From Oscillospiraceae bacterium (lineage in GTDB: Bacteria; Bacillota; Clostridia; Oscillospirales; Ruminococcaceae), in the NCBI GenBank assembly GCA_017468865.1, contig JAFUHM010000025.1, positions 1 to 34,575 of the forward strand: DNA of 34,575 nt, in the 5' to 3' direction. Positions 1 through 9,627 of the stretch are shown here, in pieces. The translations under genes were made by a program, and so were the position numbers. Every line of letters starts with the position of its first letter. The stretch's first letter is position 1. A model generated the notes under the pieces. That model saw only the letters and a program-made list of their open reading frames with translations. It was not told the origin of the DNA and made no database searches.

Positions 1-636
1 AGCGCCTGCGCGTGCACTTCTCATGTCGCCCTTTCTGTGCGGGCCGTCCAGGATCATCTGATCGCCGGTGTAAGCATGGATGGTGCTCATGATACCGCTC
101 TGGATGGGAGCATAATCGTTGAGAGCCTTAGCCATGGGAGCGAGGCAGTTGGTGGTGCAGGATGCAGCAGAGATGATATTGTAATCCTTTGTAAGGGTCT
201 TCTCGTTTACGCTGTAAACGATAGTGGGGAGATCGTTGCCTGCGGGAGCAGAGATAACGACCTTCTTAGCGCCTGCATCGATGTGAGCCTGAGACTTCTC
301 CTTGGAACAGTAGAAACCTGTACACTCGAGAACAACGTCAACGCCGATCTCGCCCCAGGGGAGCTCAGCAGCATTAGCCTTGGCATAGATGGTGAGGGTC
401 TTGCCGTCAACTGTGATGGTGCCCTTCTCGTCATCAGCGGAAACGGTGTGAAGGTTCTCGCCGATTATGCCGCAGTAGCCCTTCTGAGCAGTATCATACT
501 TGAGAAGGTGAGCGAGCATGGAAGGCTTGGTGAGGTCGTTGATAGCAACTACCTCATAACCCGGAGCATCAAACATCTGTCTGAATGCAAGACGACCGAT
601 ACGGCCGAAACCATTGATAGCAACTTTAACTGACAT
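1..636 (-). CDS. gap: Type I glyceraldehyde-3-phosphate dehydrogenase, C-terminal part outside the window
   Basis: Glycolytic enzyme that oxidises glyceraldehyde-3-phosphate to 1,3-bisphosphoglycerate with NAD+ in the cytoplasm. The 212 codons present read [20 protein letters not shown] at the start, the Rossmann dinucleotide-binding motif. The active-site motif [12 protein letters not shown] follows, with the catalytic Cys at residue 160. The last visible residues, around [15 protein letters not shown], belong to the catalytic domain. The frame is open to base 1, so about 120 residues of the usual 335 lie to the left of the window. The ATG at 636-634 is preceded by AGGAGG (645-650). It is transcribed as the first gene from a promoter at 689-717. 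The identification is secure from the N-terminal and active-site motifs. Confidence 0.97.
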   Translation of the reverse strand, partial: MSVKVAINGFGRIGRLAFRQMFDAPGYEVVAINDLTKPSMLAHLLKYDTAQKGYCGIIGENLHTVSADDEKGTITVDGKTLTIYAKANAAELPWGEIGVDVVLECTGFYCSKEKSQAHIDAGAKKVVISAPAGNDLPTIVYSVNEKTLTKDYNIISAASCTTNCLAPMAKALNDYAPIQSGIMSTIHAYTGDQMILDGPHRKGDMRSARAGA

Positions 637-688
637 TGGAATTTCCTCCTACGTGAATAATCTTATCAGGGACAAGCCCCTTATTTAT

Positions 689-717
689 ATAATACCATTT
701 TCAAAAGGATTTTGCAA
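689..717 (-). promoter_or_regulatory. Promoter of gap
   Basis: On the minus strand a -35 box TTGCAA (712-717) and a -10 box TATTAT (689-694) are separated by 17 bases, with TGG directly before the -10 box (extended -10). The predicted transcript would start near 682 and carry a leader of about 45 bases. Nothing else is seen between gap and the terminator at 787-820. Confidence 0.7.
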
Positions 718-786
718 GTGTTTTTTGATATTTTTTATGTATTTAGCAAAAAAAATTGAATATTCAGCAATATTCTGTACGGGCAG

Positions 787-820
787 GAAAAATATCCCCG
801 ATCGTCCGACCGGGGATATC
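787..820 (-). terminator. Rho-independent terminator of the solute-binding protein gene
   Basis: A 9-bp perfect stem (792-800 with 811-819) and a 10-base loop are followed on the minus strand by a run of T. It lies just past the stop codon at 826-828 and separates this gene from gap. Confidence 0.85.
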
Positions 821-825
821 CGTAA

Positions 826-2280
826 TTACTCACCCATTGCTGCGATCTGACCGTCAGCCTCTTCTACCAGCATAACGACCACATCGTTGATCTCGTCTCT
901 TGTGGATGCCCAGGGTGTACCGTGGAAAGGCGCACGCAGACCTATTTCCGCACCGCCGTCGGTGGTGAGGGATGCTACGTCTGTGGATACGCCGGTAGCC
1001 AGATCCACAACGGGGAACTCAGTTGCAAGGCGGTTGCACTCATCATTGTGAGCCACCATTTCCTCTGTCCAGCCGGACTCTTCCATCAGCTTCTGTGTGC
1101 CTATTGCAGTAGCCTCTTCGTTGGTGTTGGCAAGGCGGTTGCACTCGGCAAAGATGGCAACGCCGAGAGGGTTGGATGCGCCCTTGCAGATGACCCATCC
1201 GTCAAGGGTAGCGGACTGGAAGTTGTTGTAGCCTGCGGGGGAGGGAACGGGAACTATGCCCAGATCCTCGGGCGCAACGCCGCACTTCCATGTCTCGGGA
1301 ACGCCGTTGACATCCCATGAGCCTACCAGGAGGAAGAGCTCCTTGCCCTCGCCGAGGTATTCGGGGTGTACGTTCCAGTCAAACTGAGCCAGATCCATTA
1401 CCAGACCCTTCTGGTTAAGGTCATACTGCCAGTTGAGAGCCTTCTCGATGTCGGGATCCATGAGGTTGACGGTGAGCTTTCCGTCAACGGAGGAGATGGA
1501 AGGCACGCCTGCGGAAAGGAGAAGAGCCTTCTCATTGTACCAGTAGTCAAGGCCGTACTGCTCTGCTTCGGGATCTACGAAGTCAGCCAGCATACCCTCG
1601 AAGGTATCCCAGTTCCAGTTGCCTGCCTCGTAGAGCTCCCAGGGATCGTCAAAGCCGTGCTCCTCGATGGTCTTCTTGTTGTAAAGGCAGATCTGCTCGG
1701 CGGAGATGTTGTTTACAAGCTCATAGTGCTTGCCGTTGAAGTTGTAGATCTCCATACCCTCGGCAACGCCCTGCCACAGCTCGGAGTTGATGTCGATGTA
1801 TTCATCGACGGGCTGGAACATACCGTTGATTATGCCCTTGGGGAGCGCAGCGGTATCGCAGGGGAAGAAGTCTATGCCCTCACCGCCCAGCACATATGTG
1901 GACAGGTCGGAGTATCTTGCGTCCCATGTGGTGGGATAATACTTCACCTCTCCGCCGTACTTGGTGCGGAACAGGTTCAGGGGGATGGATTCGGATGTGC
2001 CGGAAGTCTCGTTGGGGTTGATGTCATAGTGAGCCAGCCACTTGATGGTCTTGTTCTCAAGCTCTACATCACGCAGCTTCTCGTTTGCGATGTCATCAAG
2101 GGTCTTCTGCTTTTCCTCGTTGAGAGTCTCGGTGTTCACCTCAACAGTCACTGCGGTAGTGGTGGCTGCTGTGGAGACAACTTCTTCGGTGGTGGAAGTG
2201 CTCTCGCCGCCGCATGATGCGAGGGTCGCACACATGGTGACTGCGGCAAGTCCTGCTAAAGTTCTCTTGATCATTTTCAT
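826..2280 (-). CDS. Extracellular solute-binding lipoprotein (family 1, sugar ABC transporter type)
   Basis: Predicted substrate-binding component of a carbohydrate ABC importer, tethered outside the membrane. The 484-residue protein starts MKMIKRTLAGLAAVTMCATL and has a lipobox Leu-Ala-Ser-Cys with the modified Cys at residue 23. A Ser/Thr/Glu-rich spacer follows to about residue 60, then a typical family 1 solute-binding fold with motifs such as YNKKTIEEHGFDDPWELYEA and a Trp/Asp-rich sugar-site region. AAGGAGA (2282-2288) precedes the ATG. It is monocistronic between its own promoter and terminator, with no permease or ATPase gene nearby, so its transporter partners must be encoded elsewhere or be shared. 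The substrate cannot be read from the sequence. Confidence 0.88.
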   Translation of the reverse strand: MKMIKRTLAGLAAVTMCATLASCGGESTSTTEEVVSTAATTTAVTVEVNTETLNEEKQKTLDDIANEKLRDVELENKTIKWLAHYDINPNETSGTSESIPLNLFRTKYGGEVKYYPTTWDARYSDLSTYVLGGEGIDFFPCDTAALPKGIINGMFQPVDEYIDINSELWQGVAEGMEIYNFNGKHYELVNNISAEQICLYNKKTIEEHGFDDPWELYEAGNWNWDTFEGMLADFVDPEAEQYGLDYWYNEKALLLSAGVPSISSVDGKLTVNLMDPDIEKALNWQYDLNQKGLVMDLAQFDWNVHPEYLGEGKELFLLVGSWDVNGVPETWKCGVAPEDLGIVPVPSPAGYNNFQSATLDGWVICKGASNPLGVAIFAECNRLANTNEEATAIGTQKLMEESGWTEEMVAHNDECNRLATEFPVVDLATGVSTDVASLTTDGGAEIGLRAPFHGTPWASTRDEINDVVVMLVEEADGQIAAMGE

Positions 2281-2331
2281 TTCTCCTTAAATGCCTTAGA
2301 TGAAATAACATGGTGCCGTGAATGATTACCT

Positions 2332-2360
2332 ATTATACCATATTATGAGCAAAATTGCAA
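2332..2360 (-). promoter_or_regulatory. Promoter of the solute-binding protein gene
   Basis: Minus-strand -35 box TTGCAA (2355-2360), a 17-base spacer ending in TGG, and a perfect -10 box TATAAT (2332-2337). It is divergent from the addB promoter at 2490-2518. Confidence 0.75.
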
Positions 2361-2489
2361 TGGTAAATCAAAAAATTTACATACATAACAAGCAAAAATG
2401 CACCGGTATCAAAAAATACATAACGAGCATATTTGCGGAGGCGGCAGGACCTTGCGAAACTGCGGTGACGGGCTTTTTTGCAAAATCAC

Positions 2490-2518
2490 TTGATTTACTA
2501 TCTCAAACATGGTAAAAT
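2490..2518 (+). promoter_or_regulatory. Promoter of the addB-addA operon
   Basis: -35 box TTGATT (2490-2495), a 17-base spacer ending in TGG, and -10 box TAAAAT (2513-2518). The leader of about 65 bases contains a 7-bp inverted repeat, GGCATCT at 2540-2546 with AGATGCC at 2560-2566, of unknown role. The AT-rich rest of the 311-base divergent intergenic stretch 2281-2591 (2361-2489) shows no gene or clear signal. Confidence 0.6.
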
Positions 2519-2591
2519 CATAATGAGCCTATCAGAGCGGGCATCTTACCGCAGAGGTCAGATGCCTTAAAACATATATCAAGAGGTGCCT

Positions 2592-5500
2592 ATGAACGGT
2601 CAAATAAAGGTCATCGTCTCCCGTGCTCCCGCACTGATCCCCGGAATGACGCAGATGATGCGCAAGGTCGGAGCTCCGCTCATCCTTGTGCCGGAGAGCT
2701 ACACCCTCACTGCGGAGCAGGCGCTGATGCAGGTGCTGCCCGGCAAGGGGCTTATCGGGACACAGGTGTTCTCCACCACGTCTCTCATACGGGAGATACA
2801 GGAGAGGGCGGGAAAGCCCGACAGCACATCCATATCCGCCGACGGACGGCATATGATACTGAGCCTGCTCCTTATGAAGCACAGGGACGAACTGCTTTTC
2901 TACAAGGAGAATGCAGGTCAGATAAGCATGGCACAGAAGCTCTCACAGCAGCTCGGAGACCTGACCGACGGCGGCATCGACCCGGATATGCTGGAGAGCG
3001 CCGCCCGTGGGATGGACAGCAGCACCGCCTATAAGTTGCATGATATAGCCCTTATCTGGAGGGAGTACCGCAAGGTGCTCGACATGGGCTATGCAGACCC
3101 CGATTCAAAATGGAACTCCTGCATGGAGAGGCTCGAGAGCAGCGGCCTTATGCAGGGGATGGATCTGCTCATATACGGATTTGACTACATAAACATAAAC
3201 CTCACCCGACTGGTGCTCACAGCATATCCCCTGGTGAACTCCGTCACCATCGGGCTTGTCAGCGACACGGGCTGTGAGGATGACCATATCTTTGAATTTG
3301 CGTCGAACTCAGTCAAGCGGTTCGTCAGACGTATGCGGGATTCGGGCATCCCCGTGACGGTGGAGCCCTACCGCCTGCCCGAAAGCACGGCGGACGCAGG
3401 CATCCGCTATGTGGAGCAGAATATCTTTTCCATGAAAAGATCACGCAGGGTGCCCGACCTGTCCGCAGTGGAGCTTTACCATGCGCCCGATACCACGGCG
3501 GAGTGTCTGTACATAGCGCAGCGCCTCATCGAATGGCGGAGGCAGGGCATAGAATGGCGTGATATGGCGGTAGCCGTATGTGACGAAGGCACGATACCCT
3601 CCATGCTCCCGCTGATACTGTCGGCGGCAGGGATACCCTATACTCACCGAAGCGGCACTCCCATGCTGCTGTCCGAATATGCGCAGTATTTCATATCCAC
3701 CCTCAGATGCGTCCGTTCGGGTCTGAAGCAGGATGAGATGATAAAGCTCATCAAATCGGGATTTACCTCCCTTACGGAAGATGAGATGATGGATCTTGAG
3801 AACTATGTCAGGGAGCATGGCATTGACAGGAACAAATGGCTCAAGCCCTTTCCCCATGAGGAGGGGGACGAGAAGACGGCACACCTTGACGAACTGAGAA
3901 AGGCGGTGGCTGAGCCTGTTGCCGCCCTTCGCAGGACGCTCAGCTCGAAAAAATGCACGGGACGGAAGGCGGCTGAGGCGATATATGAGCATATGATCTC
4001 CACAGGCGCATATGAAACGCTCCTTAGACGTGAGCGTCAGCTCATAGACAGCGGCATGACCGAGACTGCCGACCGTGACCGTCAGGTGTGGGATGCGGTG
4101 AACGACCTGCTCGATCAGCTCGCATCCTTTGCCCGTGAGATACACCTGACAGTGGATGAACTGTGTACCATGCTCTCTTCGTCCGTATCCGCCAAGACCA
4201 TAAAGTCCCTGCCCCAGGTGGCGGATTCGGTGGTCATCAGCAGCCCGAATATGTTCTTCTCACCGGGGCTCCGTGCGGTAGTGGCGGCAGGATTGCAGGA
4301 CAGGCAGATCTCCGCCCCTGCCGCCCTGCTCACCCAGTCGGAATGCGGCGAACTCGTGCCCGACAGCGAAGGCTCGTCAGGCATAGGGATGACAAGGCGT
4401 GAAGCCGCCGCCCGTGCCAAGCAGGACGTGTATCAGGCCATCGCCTGCGCCACGGAGAAGCTGCTGTTCACCTCATCGGTCGCCCAGCCCAACGGCAAGG
4501 TGCTCACTCCGTCGCAGATATTCCGTGATGCGGACGATCTGCTGAAAGAACACGCACCGCAGAACAGGCACGGTGGAGCGGTCACGGACGGCCTTGTCCC
4601 CTTCATGCCCCGATTTGCGGTGGAGCGGCTTGCGGTGAAGCTGCGTGCCTCAAAGGACGGCAGAGACGATTTCCTCACGGACCCCGACAACGTATGGAGG
4701 CAGTCCCTGTCATATCTGTACAATGACGGGAAATGGCATGACAGCGTGAAGTCCGTGCTTGACGGGCTCCATGTGAAGCTCATCGGCAAGGGGATACCCC
4801 CCGAAATGGCGGATATGCTCTACGGACGTGACCGCCTGTCGGTATCATCCCTCGAGACGGCAGGGACGTGTATGTACTGGGCATTCCTCTCCTATGCCCT
4901 GCGTGTGCATCAGAGGCGGGATTTCACCTTTGAGACCGACTCGGAGGGAACTTTCTCCCATGATGTCTTGCAGAGATTTTTCGATGCGGCGATGAAAGAC
5001 CCCTCATATCCCGTGCTCGACGACGGACAGATAGACGGCATACTCGACCCTATCATAAACGAACTTACGGCTGAGTGGGAGGACGGGGCACTGGATAAGA
5101 ACACCTCCGCAAAATTCAGGGGGGAGGAGATCGTAGGCAAGGTGCGCACCGCCGTGACAGTCATGGCTAAAGCTATCCGCAGGATCCCCCACTTCACGCC
5201 TGTGGGCATGGAAGTAGGCTTCGGGCGGATGCGCTCGGACGGTGAGCTGCACTTCCCGCCCGTGAAGATCACCCTTGATGACGGCAGGGATGTCACCGTA
5301 TCGGGGAAGATCGACCGTGTGGATACGGCGGAACTGGGCGGCTCGGAAGCGGTGCTTGTGTACGACTTCAAGTCGAGCGACAAGGAAGTGCATGGGGATG
5401 CCCTTGATGCGGGACTCCAGATACAGCTCCCCATATACCTTATCGCCGTGGAGAAGGGTATGCCCGATCATGTGCTGGCAGGGGCGCTGTATCAGCCTGT

Positions 5501-5906
5501 GAAGGACGTGCTCATCGAGGCGGAGGACGGGGATGAGGAGACCCTGTCTGAGAAGATGGACGAACAGCTTCGGGCGAAGGGGATATTCCTTGATGATGAG
5601 CGGATAAAGGCGGCGTGCTATCCGCTGAAGATACCCTCACGGGCATCAAAATCAGATGTGATAAACGCCCTCTCCGCCGAGGATATACATAAGGTGATGG
5701 AAAGGGGAAGGGAGAGTGCCAAGCGCATCGCAGAGAGGATGTTCTCGGGCGATACGGCACCATCGCCCCTGCAGGAAGGCTCTGTTTCCCCCTGCTCCTA
5801 CTGCGGCATGGCTGATGCCTGCCCCATAGACCCAAGGCTTGAAGGCGGGCGTGTGAGAAAGCTCACCCCCTCAGATACGGAGGATAACGATGGCTCAGTT
5901 CAATAA
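2592..5906 (+). CDS. addB: AddB subunit of the AddAB helicase-nuclease
   Basis: Subunit of the heterodimeric AddAB enzyme, which processes DNA double-strand ends for recombinational repair. The C-terminal RecB-type nuclease domain shows GKIDRVD and the catalytic segment VYDFKSSD (Asp925, Lys927). Four cysteines, Cys760, Cys1068, Cys1071 and Cys1077 (C, then C-x2-C-x5-C), match the iron-sulfur cluster of AddB nuclease domains. The length of 1104 residues fits the family. I chose the ATG at 2592, preceded by AGAGG, over a GTG two codons upstream. The N-terminal segment where AddB normally has a Walker A loop reads VIVSRAPALIPGMTQMM and lacks the GxxGxGK[ST] pattern, so ATP binding by this subunit is doubtful. 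It overlaps addA by 17 bases, so translation is probably coupled. Confidence 0.93.
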   Translation: MNGQIKVIVSRAPALIPGMTQMMRKVGAPLILVPESYTLTAEQALMQVLPGKGLIGTQVFSTTSLIREIQERAGKPDSTSISADGRHMILSLLLMKHRDELLFYKENAGQISMAQKLSQQLGDLTDGGIDPDMLESAARGMDSSTAYKLHDIALIWREYRKVLDMGYADPDSKWNSCMERLESSGLMQGMDLLIYGFDYININLTRLVLTAYPLVNSVTIGLVSDTGCEDDHIFEFASNSVKRFVRRMRDSGIPVTVEPYRLPESTADAGIRYVEQNIFSMKRSRRVPDLSAVELYHAPDTTAECLYIAQRLIEWRRQGIEWRDMAVAVCDEGTIPSMLPLILSAAGIPYTHRSGTPMLLSEYAQYFISTLRCVRSGLKQDEMIKLIKSGFTSLTEDEMMDLENYVREHGIDRNKWLKPFPHEEGDEKTAHLDELRKAVAEPVAALRRTLSSKKCTGRKAAEAIYEHMISTGAYETLLRRERQLIDSGMTETADRDRQVWDAVNDLLDQLASFAREIHLTVDELCTMLSSSVSAKTIKSLPQVADSVVISSPNMFFSPGLRAVVAAGLQDRQISAPAALLTQSECGELVPDSEGSSGIGMTRREAAARAKQDVYQAIACATEKLLFTSSVAQPNGKVLTPSQIFRDADDLLKEHAPQNRHGGAVTDGLVPFMPRFAVERLAVKLRASKDGRDDFLTDPDNVWRQSLSYLYNDGKWHDSVKSVLDGLHVKLIGKGIPPEMADMLYGRDRLSVSSLETAGTCMYWAFLSYALRVHQRRDFTFETDSEGTFSHDVLQRFFDAAMKDPSYPVLDDGQIDGILDPIINELTAEWEDGALDKNTSAKFRGEEIVGKVRTAVTVMAKAIRRIPHFTPVGMEVGFGRMRSDGELHFPPVKITLDDGRDVTVSGKIDRVDTAELGGSEAVLVYDFKSSDKEVHGDALDAGLQIQLPIYLIAVEKGMPDHVLAGALYQPVKDVLIEAEDGDEETLSEKMDEQLRAKGIFLDDERIKAACYPLKIPSRASKSDVINALSAEDIHKVMERGRESAKRIAERMFSGDTAPSPLQEGSVSPCSYCGMADACPIDPRLEGGRVRKLTPSDTEDNDGSVQ

Positions 5907-8900
5907 ACAACAGGCGGCAGCCGTAAATGCGTCAAATCCCTATCTTCTCTGCTCGGCAGGCGCAGGTTCGGGCAAGACCACCGTCATGGTGGCAAGCGTT
6001 GCCCATAAGCTGATGACCGACCCCGACAAGAGCATATCGACCTTCCTTATCATCACCTTCACAAACGAAGCCGCCGCCAACATGAGGCGGAAGATACGGG
6101 ACAAATTCGCAGAGGACAGGGAAAAGGGGCTCGAATATGCAAAGAGAGGGCTCGCCGATCTGGAGAATGCTTCCATATCCACCATCCATGCCTTCTGCAA
6201 GGGGCTCATATCGTCCTACTTCTATGCGGTGGAGGGAATGTCGCCCAAGTTTGAGATAATCGAGGAGGCAAGACTCGAACAGATATTCAGGGAGGCTTAC
6301 GAGGAGGCGCTTGACAGCATCTTTGCCGAGGACAGCACGTTCCCGTCGGAGGAGAGGGAGCTTGTCCGTGAGGTGATGGACAGCTTTACCCAGGCTGAAC
6401 TGGTGACGATGTGCAGAGCACTTTACAAGTCGCTCATGGGGATACCCGATCCCTTTGAACATCTTGACGGGTATATAGACAGCATCACCCTGCCGGGGGA
6501 GGAAAATCCCTGGGTGCAGGAGATAATGTTTGCGGTGGACATGGATCTTCAGGGGCTTGAGGACTTTATCAGGCAGGAAGAGGATATGCTCTGTGACATC
6601 ACTCCGCAGAAGTGCGCAGATGCGGCTCAGGCTGACAGGGATGCGGTATATGCTCTGCTTGACAGGCTGGCGGAGGGCATGACGGCAGAGGAGATGATAG
6701 ATGCGCTCCATGCCGCAAATGAAGGGATGCCCACCGTCAGAGGCAAGATAGACGATGAGGCAAAGGAGTGGAATGAGGAATTCAAGGCTCTGCGCAACAC
6801 CGTCAAGGGCTCAAAGGGCGTCCTCATGACAAGCGCAAAGCGGCTCGAAAATCTTGTCAAGGCAGGACAGCTTGCTGACAATGAGCGGATACAGCGCACG
6901 CTTCGGGGCATATCTGTCATCCTGCGCACGGCTGCGGCGAACTTTCGCCGCATGAAGCTCGATATGCAGGGGATAGACTATTCGGATATGGAGCAGATGG
7001 CATACGAGCTTATCAAGCGTGAGGACATCCGCAGGGCGGTGCGTGAGGATATAACGGACATCTATGTGGACGAGTGCCAGGACGTAAGTGCGATTCAGTA
7101 CGCCATAATCGACGCCCTTTCAGGGGGCGAGGGCAGGACGGTCTGCCGTGTGGGAGACATAAAGCAGAGCATATACGGATTCAGGAGCGCCGCCCCCGAC
7201 CTGATGGAGAGGGATATCCAAAGCTACTCGGATGATGAGGATGCGCAGCGGAGAAAGATATTCTTCAGTGAGAACTACCGTTCCTGCGAACAGGTCATCG
7301 CCTGCGTCAACGAAGTCTTTGACACTTCCATGGACAGGAGGATATCCGAGATAGACTACACTCCCGAAGATCACCTTCATGCCAACGTGAGCGGCGAATT
7401 CGGCCCTGTCAGGGTGGAGCTCATCACCCGTGAAGAGGGATACGATGTGCTGGAATCCCAGTGCGAGGCGGCAGGACGGATAATAAGGGAACTTGTTGAG
7501 CAGGGGAGACGGTACGGAGATATCGTCATCCTTGTGAGAAATGCACGCAGCGATGCGGAGATGATGGTGGAATACTTCCGCAGGCAGCATATCCCCGTGC
7601 TGTATGACGGGGCTGCAAACTTCTACGGGCTGACGGAGATATCCTCGTTCCTCTCGCTGCTGACCGTCATTGACAACGATCATACGGACACCGAAATTAT
7701 CGGCGCACTCAAAAATGTGCCCTTCAGCTTTACGGATGAGGAACTGGGCATGATACGTCAGGCAAAGCAGGACAGATCATGGTACTATGAGGCGTTCCGC
7801 TTCTGCTGCGATAGAGGGGAGACTCCCCTTGACCTCAAATGCTCAGCCGCCCGTGACAGGATAATGAGGTGGCGTGAGAGCGCACGGACGATGAAGATAT
7901 CCGACTTCATATGGACGCTCATGCGTGAGAGCGGCATCTATGCGGTAAGGGGGGCTTACCCCGACGGGAAGCTGCGTCAGCGCAATCTCGATTCCTTCTA
8001 CGGCAGGGCAGTCTCGATGGAGGACAGGGGGATAATAAGACTCTCCGACTTCCTTGGCGAGATAGACAAGATGAGAAGCTCTCCGACAGGGGACACGGGG
8101 GATACTCCTGCGGCACTGGGGGATGAGGACAACTTCGTCAGACTGATGACCATGCACAAGTCGAAGGGGCTGGAGTTCCCCGTGGTCATACTGATGAACC
8201 TCCAGCGTGATATGCGCAAGAAGCCCTCAAAGAGCAAGATGCGCATAAATGTGGGCACCACCGAAGGCACGAACAGGCCCCTTGGCGTCTATGTCCCCCT
8301 CATCTCACGGAAAAGGCATATCAGGCGTGATACCTTCGGCAAGGAAGCCTTTGCCGTCCGTGAGATAAGGACGGCGATAGCCGAGGATACAAGGCTGCTG
8401 TACGTTGCGATGACAAGGGCGCAGGAAAACCTTATCCTCATGGGGAGCGTGAAGGAAAGCGACTTCCCCCGATGGAACGAGGAGAACAAGCTCTCACGGA
8501 TATGGAAGACTCATTCCATGCTCGACCTTGTGATGCCTGCGGTGCTAAAGTCCGTGGCGCTCCCCGATACGGGATGCACCGCATCGGGCGGAGACTGGCA
8601 GCTCACACTGGATGCGCCCCGTAAGATAGAGAGCGATGAGCATCCGACACCCGTATCTGTCCTTGATATGTACATAAATGCGGCTATATCCCGAAAGTCA
8701 GAGATGCCCTCTGTCATGTGGGAGGGGGGAGAGACGGACAGGTCGCCGCTCAAGACCAGCGTCACATCCCTGCTGCGTGACATGGAGAGATCCCTTCCGG
8801 AAGAGGAGGAGACGGTGGAGATAAAGAGACGCTCCGAGGTGCAGGGTTTCCTGCTGTCCGAGGTGCCTTCCCGTCCTGCCTTCATGGAGGAGGAGAAGGC

Positions 8901-9402
8901 ATCGGCTGCCGACAGGGGCTCGGTGACTCACAGGTTCCTGCGGCTCATCGACCTTTCCAGATTCAGATGGGGAAAGGGATACCGCCGTGCGGTTGAGGAT
9001 GAACTGCAGCGCATGAGGGAGCGGGGCATCCTCACCGAGGCGGAGGCTAAGGTGATAAGTGTGAAGGACGTGACCGCCTTCCTTGAAAGCGAACTGGGAC
9101 AGAAGGTCATTTCCGCAGACGTGCTGCATCGTGAGTGGCCGTTCACCATGCAGATGGAACATTCCCCGACTATGGTGCAGGGTATCATAGATGCGGCATT
9201 CATGGAGGACGGGGAGTGGGTCATTATCGACTACAAGACCGATCATGACACCCGTGAGGAAGTCTTTGTGCCCCGTCATGAGCGGCAGATGAACTGGTAC
9301 CGTGCCGCAGTGGAGAGACTGACGGGGGTGCCTGTCCGTGAGATGTGGCTGTATGCCCTGCGTGCGGGAAGGGCGTACAGGGTGGACAGGACGCAGATAT
9401 GA
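5890..9402 (+). CDS. addA: AddA subunit of the AddAB helicase-nuclease
   Basis: Superfamily 1 (UvrD-like) DNA helicase fused to a RecB-type nuclease, the motor subunit of AddAB. Visible motifs in order: an N-terminal FNKQQAAAVN; Walker A SAGAGSGKTT with Lys29; Walker B YVDECQD with Asp394 and Glu395; GDIKQSIYGFR; MTMHKSKGLEFPVVIL; LLYVAMTRAQENLIL; and the C-terminal nuclease motif GIIDAAF...IIDYKTD with Asp1114 and Lys1116. The length of 1170 residues is near the usual 1200. The ATG lies inside the end of addB and has GGAGG at 5879-5883. A strong terminator follows at 9420-9457, so the operon is just addB-addA. All catalytic motifs look intact, in contrast to the degenerate ATP site in AddB. 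Confidence 0.96.
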   Translation: MAQFNKQQAAAVNASNPYLLCSAGAGSGKTTVMVASVAHKLMTDPDKSISTFLIITFTNEAAANMRRKIRDKFAEDREKGLEYAKRGLADLENASISTIHAFCKGLISSYFYAVEGMSPKFEIIEEARLEQIFREAYEEALDSIFAEDSTFPSEERELVREVMDSFTQAELVTMCRALYKSLMGIPDPFEHLDGYIDSITLPGEENPWVQEIMFAVDMDLQGLEDFIRQEEDMLCDITPQKCADAAQADRDAVYALLDRLAEGMTAEEMIDALHAANEGMPTVRGKIDDEAKEWNEEFKALRNTVKGSKGVLMTSAKRLENLVKAGQLADNERIQRTLRGISVILRTAAANFRRMKLDMQGIDYSDMEQMAYELIKREDIRRAVREDITDIYVDECQDVSAIQYAIIDALSGGEGRTVCRVGDIKQSIYGFRSAAPDLMERDIQSYSDDEDAQRRKIFFSENYRSCEQVIACVNEVFDTSMDRRISEIDYTPEDHLHANVSGEFGPVRVELITREEGYDVLESQCEAAGRIIRELVEQGRRYGDIVILVRNARSDAEMMVEYFRRQHIPVLYDGAANFYGLTEISSFLSLLTVIDNDHTDTEIIGALKNVPFSFTDEELGMIRQAKQDRSWYYEAFRFCCDRGETPLDLKCSAARDRIMRWRESARTMKISDFIWTLMRESGIYAVRGAYPDGKLRQRNLDSFYGRAVSMEDRGIIRLSDFLGEIDKMRSSPTGDTGDTPAALGDEDNFVRLMTMHKSKGLEFPVVILMNLQRDMRKKPSKSKMRINVGTTEGTNRPLGVYVPLISRKRHIRRDTFGKEAFAVREIRTAIAEDTRLLYVAMTRAQENLILMGSVKESDFPRWNEENKLSRIWKTHSMLDLVMPAVLKSVALPDTGCTASGGDWQLTLDAPRKIESDEHPTPVSVLDMYINAAISRKSEMPSVMWEGGETDRSPLKTSVTSLLRDMERSLPEEEETVEIKRRSEVQGFLLSEVPSRPAFMEEEKASAADRGSVTHRFLRLIDLSRFRWGKGYRRAVEDELQRMRERGILTEAEAKVISVKDVTAFLESELGQKVISADVLHREWPFTMQMEHSPTMVQGIIDAAFMEDGEWVIIDYKTDHDTREEVFVPRHERQMNWYRAAVERLTGVPVREMWLYALRAGRAYRVDRTQI

Positions 9403-9419
9403 TGTGCCCGTGAAGACCG

Positions 9420-9457
9420 AAAACAGCGCATGAGCCGCAGTGCCGTGCGCTGTTTTT
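9420..9457 (+). terminator. Rho-independent terminator of addB-addA
   Basis: A perfect 11-bp stem, AAAACAGCGCA (9420-9430) with TGCGCTGTTTT (9446-9456), and a 15-base loop. The T tract is partly inside the stem. It lies 17 bases after the addA stop. Confidence 0.88.
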
Positions 9458-9559
9458 GCACAGACGGAGCGGATGGTGACAGAAATGTGAAAAGATGGAG
9501 TAATACAGATGATATCACAAGATACCTTTGTAGGATATAACGAAAATACTTTGACTTCC

Positions 9560-9588
9560 TTGACAAAAGAGCGGAAATATGGTATAAT
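9560..9588 (+). promoter_or_regulatory. Consensus promoter of the sortase operon
   Basis: Perfect -35 TTGACA (9560-9565), a 17-base spacer ending in TGG, and perfect -10 TATAAT (9583-9588). The start of transcription is expected near 9595, giving a leader of about 33 bases. Such a close match to consensus suggests strong constitutive transcription. No operator-like palindrome is obvious around it. Confidence 0.88.
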
Positions 9589-9627
9589 TCATAATGTATA
9601 TTCACGCTCAGAACAAAGGAAACGACA

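Noticed and set aside
1366..2217. Plus-strand frame of 283 codons opposite the solute-binding protein
   Set aside because: Low-information antisense frame lying fully inside a well-supported gene, with no ribosome site or family motif. The same holds for long antisense frames over gap, addB, murA (19577-20749), vorB and fakA.
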